DNA of 64,000 bases from Streptomyces glomeratus. GTDB lineage: Bacteria; Actinomycetota; Actinomycetes; Streptomycetales; Streptomycetaceae. Where the stretch lies: the NCBI RefSeq assembly GCF_021462825.1, contig NZ_JAKEEB010000003.1, positions 362,483 through 426,482 on the forward strand, read 5' to 3'. Of the stretch, positions 35,280 to 42,272 are shown in pieces. The notes under the pieces were generated by a model. It searched no databases and was not told the origin of the DNA. It saw nothing but the letters and a program-made list of their open reading frames with translations. Within the stretch, counting starts at the first letter, position 1. Each line of letters opens with the position of its first letter. Position numbers and translations under genes: made by a program.

Positions 35280-36641
35280 ATGGACAAGCAGCAGGAGTTC
35301 GTGCTCCGGACATTGGAGGAGCGCGACATCCGTTTCGTACGCCTGTGGTTCACGGACGTGCTGGGCTTCCTCAAGTCCGTGGCCGTGGCGCCCGCCGAAC
35401 TGGAACAGGCCTTCGACGAGGGCATCGGCTTCGACGGCTCCGCGATCGAGGGCTTCGCGCGCGTCTACGAGTCCGACATGATCGCCAAGCCGGACCCGTC
35501 GACGTTCCAGGTCCTGCCCTGGCGCGCCGAGGCCCCGGGCACGGCCCGTATGTTCTGCGACATCCTCATGCCGGACGGCTCCCCGTCCTTCGCGGACCCG
35601 CGCTACGTCCTCAAGCGCGCCCTGGCCCGCGCCTCCGACCTGGGCTTCACCTTCTACACCCACCCGGAGATCGAGTTCTTCCTGCTGAAGGACCGCCCCC
35701 TCGACGGCAGCCGCCCCACCCCGGCCGACAACTCCGGCTACTTCGACCACACCCCGCAGAACGTCGGCATGGACTTCCGCCGCCAGGCGATCACGATGCT
35801 GGAGTCCATGGGCATCTCGGTCGAGTTCTCCCACCACGAGGGCGCCCCGGGCCAGCAGGAGATCGACCTGCGCTACGCGGACGCGCTCTCCACGGCCGAC
35901 AACATCATGACGTTCCGCCTGGTCATGAAGCAGGTGGCGCTGGAGCAGGGCGTCCAGGCGACGTTCATGCCGAAGCCGTTCTCGGAGCACCCCGGCTCCG
36001 GCATGCATACGCACCTGTCCCTCTTCGAGGGCGACCGCAACGCGTTCTACGAGTCGGGCGCCGAGTACCAGCTGTCGAAGGTCGGCCGCTCCTTCATCGC
36101 GGGTCTGCTGCGCCATGCGGCGGAGATCTCGGCGGTCACCAACCAGTGGGTGAACTCCTACAAGCGCATCTGGGGCGGCTCCGAGCGCACCGCGGGCGCG
36201 GGCGGAGAGGCGCCGTCGTACATCTGCTGGGGCCACAACAACCGCTCCGCCCTGGTCCGCGTCCCGATGTACAAGCCGGGCAAGACCGGCTCGGCACGGG
36301 TCGAGGTCCGCTCGCTCGACTCGGGCGCCAACCCGTACCTGGCCTACGCGCTCCTGCTGGCGGCCGGCCTGAAGGGCATCGAGGAGGGCTACGAGCTGCC
36401 GCCGGGCGCCGAGGACGACGTGTGGGCGCTCACGGACGCCGAGCGCAGGGCGATGGGCATCGAGCCCCTCCCGCAGAACCTCGGCGAGGCGCTCGCCCTG
36501 ATGCAGCGCAGCGACCTCGTCGCCGAGACCCTGGGCGAACACGTCTTCGACTTCTTCCTGCGCAACAAGAAGCAGGAGTGGGAGGAGTACCGCTCGGAGG
36601 TCACGGCATTCGAGCTGCGCAAGAACCTGCCGGTGCTGTAG
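35280..36641 (+). CDS. glnA2: Glutamine synthetase-like gamma-glutamylpolyamine synthetase
   Basis: A 453-residue GS-I-fold ligase. It has the family's GFDGSAIEGF near residue 47, EIEFFLL near 127, the HGSGMHTHLSLF-type segment HPGSGMHTHLSLF near 240 and the RVEVRSLDSGANPYLAYA block near 340. Its sequence agrees with what I recall of Streptomyces coelicolor GlnA2 (SCO2241), which glutamylates polyamines such as putrescine and spermidine rather than making glutamine. Position near glnE also fits SCO2241. The tyrosine equivalent to the adenylylation site is kept in GYELPP, but the surrounding NLYD motif is not. MDKQQEF at 35280 is the family start; an ATG five codons upstream is possible. Confidence 0.88.
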   Translation: MDKQQEFVLRTLEERDIRFVRLWFTDVLGFLKSVAVAPAELEQAFDEGIGFDGSAIEGFARVYESDMIAKPDPSTFQVLPWRAEAPGTARMFCDILMPDGSPSFADPRYVLKRALARASDLGFTFYTHPEIEFFLLKDRPLDGSRPTPADNSGYFDHTPQNVGMDFRRQAITMLESMGISVEFSHHEGAPGQQEIDLRYADALSTADNIMTFRLVMKQVALEQGVQATFMPKPFSEHPGSGMHTHLSLFEGDRNAFYESGAEYQLSKVGRSFIAGLLRHAAEISAVTNQWVNSYKRIWGGSERTAGAGGEAPSYICWGHNNRSALVRVPMYKPGKTGSARVEVRSLDSGANPYLAYALLLAAGLKGIEEGYELPPGAEDDVWALTDAERRAMGIEPLPQNLGEALALMQRSDLVAETLGEHVFDFFLRNKKQEWEEYRSEVTAFELRKNLPVL

Positions 36642-36674
36642 CCGCAGGTCAGGGCTGTTTGGTGGGTGCTCTCG

Positions 36675-36715
36675 CATCCTGGGTCGATGGCCGGGCAGGC
36701 CGTCGGCCCAGGATG
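36675..36715. terminator. Hairpin between convergent glnA2 and the TIR gene
   Basis: CATCCTGGG and CCCAGGATG are perfect 9-base arms; the 23-base interior can pair further. It follows the glnA2 stop by 33 bases. Confidence 0.65.
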
Positions 36716-36807
36716 TCCGGTCGCCGGGGCCGTCGGTGGGCCGTCATGGTGCAGCGGCCTCCGGAATCACCTCAGCGGCGAAGAGCGCCGGATTTTTTCG
36801 CTTCGTC

Positions 36808-38652
36808 TCATTCCTTGTTGCGGGCACGGGACACATTGCCCTCGCACCCGTCTGCGAGGTCCCACGCGCCCCTGCGGTTGTCCCTCAGGTCGTTGTCCTC
36901 GATCACACCACCACCGCCCTCGTAGATCCACACCGCCTCGTACCCGTTGCCATTGATCCGGTTGGCACGCAGGGTCGGCTTGCTGCCGCCCTGGATCGTC
37001 ACGCCCGCCATGGTGTTGCCGGTGATGTCGTTGTCCTCCAGCGTGCCCAGACCGTTGGCGTGGACGTAGACGCCGCTTTGCGTGTTGTCGTGGATCCGGT
37101 TGCGGCGCAGGGTCGGGTTGCCGCCCTCCTTGATCGACGCGCCCGCCAGGCCGTTGCGGGTGATGTCGTTGTCCTCCAGCGTGCCCAGACCGCTGGTGTG
37201 GACGTAGACGCCGCTTTGCTTGTTGTCGTGGATCTGGTTGCGGCGCAGCGTGGGGTTGCCGCCCTCTGCGATCGACACGCCCGACAGTCCGTTGTGGGTG
37301 ATGTCGTTGTCCTCCAGCGTGCCCAGACCGCTGGTGTGGACGTAGACGCCGCTTTGCTTGTTGTCGTGGATCTGGTTGCGGCGCAGCGTGGGGTTGCCGC
37401 CCTCCTTGATCGACACGCCCGACAGACCGTTGTGGGCGATGTCGTTGTCCTCCAGCCTCCCCAGACCACTTTCGTAGACGAAGACGCCGCTTTGCTTGTT
37501 GTCGTGGATCTGGTTGCGGCGCAGCGTGGGGTTGCCGCCCTCTGCGATCGACACCCCCGACAGACCGATGTGGGTGATGTCGTTGTCCTCCAGCGTGCCT
37601 AGACCACTGTCGAAGACGAAGACCCCGCCCTGCTTGCCGTCGTGGATCTTGTTACGGCGCAGTCGCGGGTCGGCGCCGGCGCGGATGGCGACGCACGCGA
37701 GCCCCTGACTGCTGATGTCGCAGCCTTCCAGTTCCAGCCGCCCCTGGGTGATGTCCACGCCGAACCAGTCGCCCCCGGCCTGATGCAAGGTCAGGTTGGT
37801 GACCCGGCCGATGCTGGCCTGGAACATCAGTGCGTCGGCGTCGCGGGCGCGGATCTGGATATCGGCAACCGGGCCGTCACCGAGGACCTCCAGCGGTTTG
37901 TCGATGACCAGGCCTTCCTCGTAGAGGCCTGGCCGGACCAATATCCGGTCACCTGGTTGGGCGGCCTCGATCGCCGCACTGACCGTCGTGAAATCCCCAC
38001 GGTGGTAGGGGTCGACCACATGGGTCGGCGGCTCGGACTTGGCCGTGCTCCTCCGGGCATCCCCTCCCGTTTGTTCCGTCGCGCCAGCCGCCTCGCCGGG
38101 GGCCTCGGCGACGCGATCGGGGTGGATGCGGACGGCGGCGGGCGGCTTCCAGAACGCGTCGCGCATCCTCGACGCCAACTGCGCCGTGGCTCTGCGGACC
38201 ACCGGTGAGGTGAACGGCTCGAACCGCAGCTCGCGCCAGTCGGCATGCTGCCGTGAGGCCAGCACCCGAGCCATCTCGTCGGCTTCGCGCAGCTCGAGAT
38301 CATCCATCTCCTGGGCGCTGATGTAGTACACCGGCAGAATCAGGTCCTGCCGACCCAGATCGCGCTCCCGCTCCAGGAACCGTGTCACCTCCGACCGGCA
38401 GGCCGGACTGCGAAACAGGCTCGGTGTGACGATGACGAGTAACAGGGTCACCGCGTCCAGCGCCTCGTCGATGCGCTGCTGCCAGTTCTGGCCCCAGGCG
38501 ACATCGTTGCGGTCCTGGAAGATCGCGAACTCCTCGCCCGTCTGCGCCCTCACCTCGGCGCCGAGCCGCTCCCTGAACTGGCTGAGCAGGCCGTCGTCAT
38601 GCTGATCATTGAAACGGACATAGCTCATGAACGCCGCAGGCTTACCGGGCAT
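36808..38652 (-). CDS. TIR-domain protein with a long parallel beta-helix repeat domain
   Basis: A 614-residue protein with no signal peptide or membrane helix. Residues ~5-150 form a TIR-like domain: AFMSYVRFNDQHDD at the first strand, QDRNDVAWGQNWQQRIDEAL, LLLVIVTPSLFRSPACRSEV with Glu88 at the position of the NADase glutamate in enzymatic TIRs. A Pro/Ala linker (~170-225) leads to a right-handed beta-helix (NosD/CASH type) from DFTTVSAAIEAAQPGDRILVRPG to the end, with about a dozen coils of exactly 23 residues (pattern GLGTLEDNDITHNGLSG / GNPTLRRNQIHDNKQSG). A TIR effector whose repeats sense a ligand is inferred; substrate and trigger unknown. GTG at 38772 is an alternative start. Confidence 0.85.
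   Translation of the reverse strand: MPGKPAAFMSYVRFNDQHDDGLLSQFRERLGAEVRAQTGEEFAIFQDRNDVAWGQNWQQRIDEALDAVTLLLVIVTPSLFRSPACRSEVTRFLERERDLGRQDLILPVYYISAQEMDDLELREADEMARVLASRQHADWRELRFEPFTSPVVRRATAQLASRMRDAFWKPPAAVRIHPDRVAEAPGEAAGATEQTGGDARRSTAKSEPPTHVVDPYHRGDFTTVSAAIEAAQPGDRILVRPGLYEEGLVIDKPLEVLGDGPVADIQIRARDADALMFQASIGRVTNLTLHQAGGDWFGVDITQGRLELEGCDISSQGLACVAIRAGADPRLRRNKIHDGKQGGVFVFDSGLGTLEDNDITHIGLSGVSIAEGGNPTLRRNQIHDNKQSGVFVYESGLGRLEDNDIAHNGLSGVSIKEGGNPTLRRNQIHDNKQSGVYVHTSGLGTLEDNDITHNGLSGVSIAEGGNPTLRRNQIHDNKQSGVYVHTSGLGTLEDNDITRNGLAGASIKEGGNPTLRRNRIHDNTQSGVYVHANGLGTLEDNDITGNTMAGVTIQGGSKPTLRANRINGNGYEAVWIYEGGGGVIEDNDLRDNRRGAWDLADGCEGNVSRARNKE
36960..37650. repeat. 138-bp near-identical repeats inside the TIR/beta-helix gene
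   Basis: The same block recurs with starts spaced exactly 138 bases (for example TGATGTCGTTGTCCTCCAGC-like segments at 37023, 37161, 37299, with further copies at ~37437 and ~37575). Each unit encodes two 23-residue beta-helix coils. Several copies are nearly identical in DNA, not just in protein, which points to recent duplication or gene conversion. Confidence 0.9.
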
Positions 38653-38957
38653 GACGTCCCCCTCCCCCACCAGAACGTGTGAATACTGGCACACGGTGAG
38701 TAGGCGAGGGGTCGGATTCCCCTGGCAGGACCGCCCTTCGAGGCCCGCTCGTCCGCGGCCTGTGTGCCACACCGGTCAATGCCCTCGGCCGTTCAGGGGA
38801 AACGCGGGTCGCCGGCGGCGCGGCTTCCACCCGCATCCACCCTGCGGGGACATCCCTGTCCCTTGTCGACGTGTGGGCGCTCATGCCGCCCCCTTCCCAG
38901 GAGCGACAGCAGGCCGGGGCGGCCGGTCCCGACCTGCCAGAGAGAAGGAGAAGCCGT
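38653..38957. other. Divergent promoter region between the two beta-helix genes (305 bases)
   Basis: Non-coding by my reading. It holds a small inverted repeat near the TIR gene and the AAGGAG ribosome site (38945-38950) of the secreted protein. No RNA gene or other element is recognisable. Confidence 0.6.
38676..38695. promoter_or_regulatory. Inverted repeat upstream of the TIR gene
   Basis: CGTGTG-N8-CACACG, perfect 6-base arms, lies 24-43 bases upstream of the TIR gene start. A regulator site is possible; the family is not identifiable. Confidence 0.4.
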
Positions 38958-39908
38958 ATGGTCATGCGAACGTCCCGACCGGTGTGGCATCGGTGGGTGT
39001 CGGCTGCGGTGGTGGCGGGGGCAGCCGGACTGACGGGGGCGGGGCCGGCCGCGGCCGCGGCCGCCCAGACGACGGTGGACTGCAACGCCGACCCCAACGC
39101 CCTGCAACCCGCCATCACCGCCGCTGCCCCTCGGGACACGCTGCTGGTGCGGGGGACCTGCACCGGCAACTTCACCATCGACAAGGACCTGACTCTGATC
39201 GGCCTGAGACGCGCGGTCCTCGACGGCACCCACACCGGCACCACCCTCACGGTCACCAACGGCGCTCAGGTGCAACTGAAGAGCCTGACCATCACCAACG
39301 GCAGCGGGTTCAACGGCGGCGGCATCGTCAACAACAGCGGCAGCACGCTGACGCTGGACCACTCGACGGTGCGCGACAGCACCGCCGTCAACGCCGGCGG
39401 CGGCATCTTCAACGACGACAACAGCACGGTCGTGCTGGACGGCTCCACGGTGCGCAACAACACTGCGAGTCCTGGCAACGGCGGCGGCATCTTCAACGCC
39501 CAGAACAGTGCCCTGACGCTGTACAACTCCACGGTCAGCGACAACATGGCGGGGAGCATCGGCGGTATCTACAACTTCCGCGGCACCGTGACGCTGGACC
39601 ACTCCACGGTGCGCAACAACACCTCTTCCTCCGACACCGGCGGCATCTACAACTACGCCGGTGGCGTGCTGGTGCTGATCAACTCCACGGTGACGCGCAA
39701 CACCGCGAACAACGGCAACGGCGGCGGAATCTACAACGACAGCACGGTCACGCTCATCGACTCCGCGGTGACGCGCAACACCGCGAACAACGGCATCGGC
39801 GGCGGAATCTACAACAACGGCAAGGTGACGCTGGACCGCTCGACAGTGCGCGACAACACACCGGACGACTGTGCCCCGGCAGGCAGCGTTCCCGGCTGCC
39901 CCAGCTGA
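38958..39908 (+). CDS. Secreted right-handed beta-helix protein
   Basis: A 316-residue exported protein. The signal peptide (RTSRPVWHRW then AAVVAGAAGLTGAGPAAAAAA) ends near residue 37. The mature part is a parallel beta-helix built of short Gly/Asn-rich coils: repeated GGGIFN/GGGIYN turns alternating with LDHSTVRDNT/LINSTVTRNT strands, as in pectate-lyase-like and Pmp-repeat adhesins. No catalytic residues can be picked out, so adhesion or sugar binding is as likely as lyase activity. Two cysteine pairs (near 42/68 at the start, two at the end) may staple the helix. Strong AAGGAG seven bases before the ATG. Confidence 0.85.
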   Translation: MVMRTSRPVWHRWVSAAVVAGAAGLTGAGPAAAAAAQTTVDCNADPNALQPAITAAAPRDTLLVRGTCTGNFTIDKDLTLIGLRRAVLDGTHTGTTLTVTNGAQVQLKSLTITNGSGFNGGGIVNNSGSTLTLDHSTVRDSTAVNAGGGIFNDDNSTVVLDGSTVRNNTASPGNGGGIFNAQNSALTLYNSTVSDNMAGSIGGIYNFRGTVTLDHSTVRNNTSSSDTGGIYNYAGGVLVLINSTVTRNTANNGNGGGIYNDSTVTLIDSAVTRNTANNGIGGGIYNNGKVTLDRSTVRDNTPDDCAPAGSVPGCPS

Positions 39909-39923
39909 GGGTGCATCCGTAGA

Positions 39924-39950
39924 GCACCTGGGACCCCCGGTCCCAGGTGC
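39924..39950 (+). terminator. Hairpin after the secreted beta-helix gene
   Basis: GCACCTGGGACC-CCC-GGTCCCAGGTGC is a perfect 12-bp stem with a 3-base loop, 15 bases past the stop codon. Confidence 0.9.
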
Positions 39951-40119
39951 CCCACCCGCCCAAGGCGGCAGCCGCTCTTCCCGTTAATGCTCCGACTGCT
40001 TTGTTCCGCTTCGGGTGTCGGCCGAATGCCTACCGATCAAGTTGTGCACGACCCTATGCTGTGCGCGGCGGTGCGTGGGTTTCACCGCTTCGGGGGGCGA
40101 AGAGCAGGCGGGGGGACCG

Positions 40120-40608
40120 GTGGCTGCTTTCGGTAACTTATTCTCATGGCTGTTCGAAGGGGTGTACCGGGGGGACGAGGACGGGGCACGTCATCTCGAG
40201 GCGATTCGGGCGCTCCAGCCGCAGCGTGACGATGCATTCGAGCACGCCTATCTTTACTCCTGTCTCAGTGTTCTCGACACCAAGGCCCAGGCGCTGCTGT
40301 CCTACGACGGAATCCTGATGGCCGCCAGCTCGATCACGTTGTCGATGTTCTCCCGGGACATCACCGCGGGCAGTGTGCTGGTGTTCTCGTCCCTCGCTGT
40401 CAGCGGCATTTCCTCCGCGCTGTGTCTGAGTGTCGTGTGGGTGCACTGGACCGACACGGGCGAGCTGGAGAACTCCGACGACCTCTTCCTGAAACTGCTG
40501 CATGTGCGCAACAGGAGGACGCTGAGCTATCGGATTTCCTGGATCATCGCGCAACTGGCGGCCATCTTGCTCCTGTTCGGCGTGGTCCTCGAAAGAAGGG
40601 TCGCGTGA
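40120..40608 (+). CDS. Small membrane protein resembling Pycsar TM effector (PycTM) domains, TTA codon
   Basis: A 162-residue protein. Residues 1-50 are cytoplasmic with a charged helix (RHLEAIRALQPQRDDAFEHAY); then comes LSVLDTKAQALLSYDGILMAA (49-69), where D-x-KA-x-x-LL followed by a hydrophobic helix is the pattern of PycTM/SLATT-like effector membranes. Two more hydrophobic segments follow (~87-108 and ~138-157). Known relatives perforate the membrane on cyclic-nucleotide signalling in anti-phage defence; no cyclase is in the window. Codon 7 is TTA (40138-40140), so translation should need the bldA tRNA. The GTG start at 40120 is a best guess with a close GGGGGA. Confidence 0.65.
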   Translation: MAAFGNLFSWLFEGVYRGDEDGARHLEAIRALQPQRDDAFEHAYLYSCLSVLDTKAQALLSYDGILMAASSITLSMFSRDITAGSVLVFSSLAVSGISSALCLSVVWVHWTDTGELENSDDLFLKLLHVRNRRTLSYRISWIIAQLAAILLLFGVVLERRVA

Positions 40609-40620
40609 AAGATGCGACGA

Positions 40621-40735
40621 TAAGCGTTCCCGAGGTTTCCCGAGGTTCCCTGCACTTTTCCAGGTCTTCCCGGATTTCTCGGGCCTTCTCAGGTCTTCCC
40701 GTGTTTCCCCGGGATTTTCCTGAATGTGGCGTGCG
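40621..40735. repeat. Pyrimidine-rich stretch with degenerate TTCCCG repeats
   Basis: The plus strand is mostly C and T, built from variants of (G)AGGTTTCCCG, for example CAGGTCTTCCCG at 40661 and again at 40690, 29 bases apart. It fills the gap between the membrane protein gene and the deaminase gene. It is unlike surrounding DNA in strand bias. Confidence 0.75.
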
Positions 40736-40780
40736 CGCGCAGTATCGACCTGTGAGACTTCCTGGCGTATGCTGCCGGGC

Positions 40781-41260
40781 GTGACTCTCACAACGGTGGA
40801 CACGGAATGCTTCGAAGCCGCGCTGGCAGAGGCGCGGAAGGGGCTGGACGCCGGTGGGGTTCCCGTCGGCGCCGCCCTCCAGCGGGACGGCCGCCTCGTC
40901 GCCGTAGGCCACAACGAACGGGTTCAGCGCAACGACCCCATTGCACACGGCGAGATGGCGTGCCTCCGTAACGCCGGCCGATTGACCTCGTACGAGGGCA
41001 CCACGCTGTACACGACCCTGTCTCCGTGCGAAATGTGCACCGGAGCGATTCTTCTGTTCGGCATCAGGCGACTGGTGGTCGGCGAGGCGACCACCTTCGC
41101 GGGCGATCTGAATGTTTTCAGGGAACGCGGCGTGGAAGTGGTTCTCCTCGAGGACGCCCGCTGCAAATCCCTCATGGCGGAGTTCCAGGAACGCTACCCG
41201 GACGTGTGGGCCGAGGACATCGGCCAGGCGCCGCCGGCCGAGGCCGAACGCCTCATCTGA
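40781..41260 (+). CDS. Cytosine/nucleoside deaminase, yeast FCY1-like
   Basis: A 159-residue zinc deaminase. The zinc site is complete: HGE at 56-58 (HGEMACLRNAGR) and PCEMC with Cys83 and Cys86 (LSPCEMCTGAILLFGI). Length and the C-terminal RYPDVWAEDIG helix match yeast cytosine deaminase, which converts cytosine to uracil and is distinct from the bacterial CodA type. Guanine or CMP-type substrates cannot be excluded. No clear ribosome site precedes the GTG; ATG at 40769 is an alternative. It lies 172 bases after the membrane-effector-like gene, same strand. Confidence 0.85.
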   Translation: MTLTTVDTECFEAALAEARKGLDAGGVPVGAALQRDGRLVAVGHNERVQRNDPIAHGEMACLRNAGRLTSYEGTTLYTTLSPCEMCTGAILLFGIRRLVVGEATTFAGDLNVFRERGVEVVLLEDARCKSLMAEFQERYPDVWAEDIGQAPPAEAERLI

Positions 41261-42272
41261 CGTACGCCGGGGACACGGCCGCGGTGCTGATGCGCCGCGG
41301 CTTTCCCGTGCCGTCCGCCGGGAGTTCGTACAGGTCCGCCCCGTAGTCGCCGGGGAGGGCGTAGACCAGGGTGTGGTCGTCCCGCCAGACTGCCTGGTCG
41401 TCGACGCTGCGGGGCTCCGCCAGCGGGGTCTCGCGCAGCGTGCGCAGATTCAGGACGTACAGGTGCCAGGGGGCGTCCTTGGGGAGACCGGCGACGCGTT
41501 TCTTGAACGCGATCCGGGTGCCGTCGGGGGACAGCGACGGGCACTCCACATTGGTGTGAAGGGTGGTCACCGTGCGGCTGCGCAGGTCTCCGCGGATCAG
41601 GTACGTCGTCCCCTGCGTGGCGAGCGTCGCGTAGAACGTGCGGTCGTCGGAGGCGAAGGTCACACCCCAGAAGTTCACGTCCGCCGCGTGGTACGTCCTG
41701 CCGTCCTTGACGATCCGGTACGTCTCCAGGGACGGGGTGAGCGCGCCCGTACGGGTGTCCGCGATCGCCGTACGGGTCGAGAAGTTCGTACCCGCGTACG
41801 AGTCCCCGCCCACGAAGGCCGTCCAGGCGGCGAAGCGGCCGCTCGGCGAGACCCGGGCGCGGGACGGGATGCCCGGGACGTCATAGCGGGCCCTGACGTG
41901 CAGAGAGGCGTCGAGGAGCGCCGCGCGGTAGGTGTCCGAGACCGGGCCGTGCACCGCCTGGAGACAGACGCCGGTGCCCGAAGCGGCGTAGAAGCGCAGG
42001 CACTTGAGTCCGGACGCCGTGCGCGGGCCCGAAGGGCTGGTGGCGGGGGCCGCCACCAGCTCGTCGCGGTGCGGCCCCCATGCCATGTTGCGGAACACCA
42101 TCCGGCCGGGCTGCGTCAGGGTGACCGTGCCCGGCGTGACGTTCGGGCCGCCTGCCTGCGTCCGGTCGCGCCGCTCCGCGCGCGCCGAGGCGCGCAGCAC
42201 GGAGGCCACGGCCACCGCCGCCAGGACGACCACCGCCGACAGCAGGACCAGGATGCGGTTGCGTACGGTCAT
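41253..42272 (-). CDS. TolB/PD40-type beta-propeller protein with membrane anchor
   Basis: A 339-residue protein with one N-terminal membrane helix (residues 7-25) and an extracytoplasmic WD40-like (PD40) propeller. Repeats of the type VSPSGRFAAWT and LSPDGTRIAFKKR recur. There is no enzyme motif; such domains usually bind proteins or peptides. Its start overlaps the stop of the MFS gene by four bases (ATGA), so they are coupled. The 3' end overlaps the deaminase gene by eight bases, convergently. Confidence 0.82.
   Translation of the reverse strand: MTVRNRILVLLSAVVVLAAVAVASVLRASARAERRDRTQAGGPNVTPGTVTLTQPGRMVFRNMAWGPHRDELVAAPATSPSGPRTASGLKCLRFYAASGTGVCLQAVHGPVSDTYRAALLDASLHVRARYDVPGIPSRARVSPSGRFAAWTAFVGGDSYAGTNFSTRTAIADTRTGALTPSLETYRIVKDGRTYHAADVNFWGVTFASDDRTFYATLATQGTTYLIRGDLRSRTVTTLHTNVECPSLSPDGTRIAFKKRVAGLPKDAPWHLYVLNLRTLRETPLAEPRSVDDQAVWRDDHTLVYALPGDYGADLYELPADGTGKPRRISTAAVSPAYVR

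Noticed and set aside
36960..37650. Regular repeats that could suggest a CRISPR array
   Set aside because: Repeats are 138 bases, lie in frame inside a gene and encode beta-helix coils; there are no unique spacers or cas genes.
35100..41300. An integrated mobile element or prophage explaining the accessory block
   Set aside because: No integrase, transposase, phage structural gene, tRNA or flanking direct repeats were found; transfer remains possible but unsupported.
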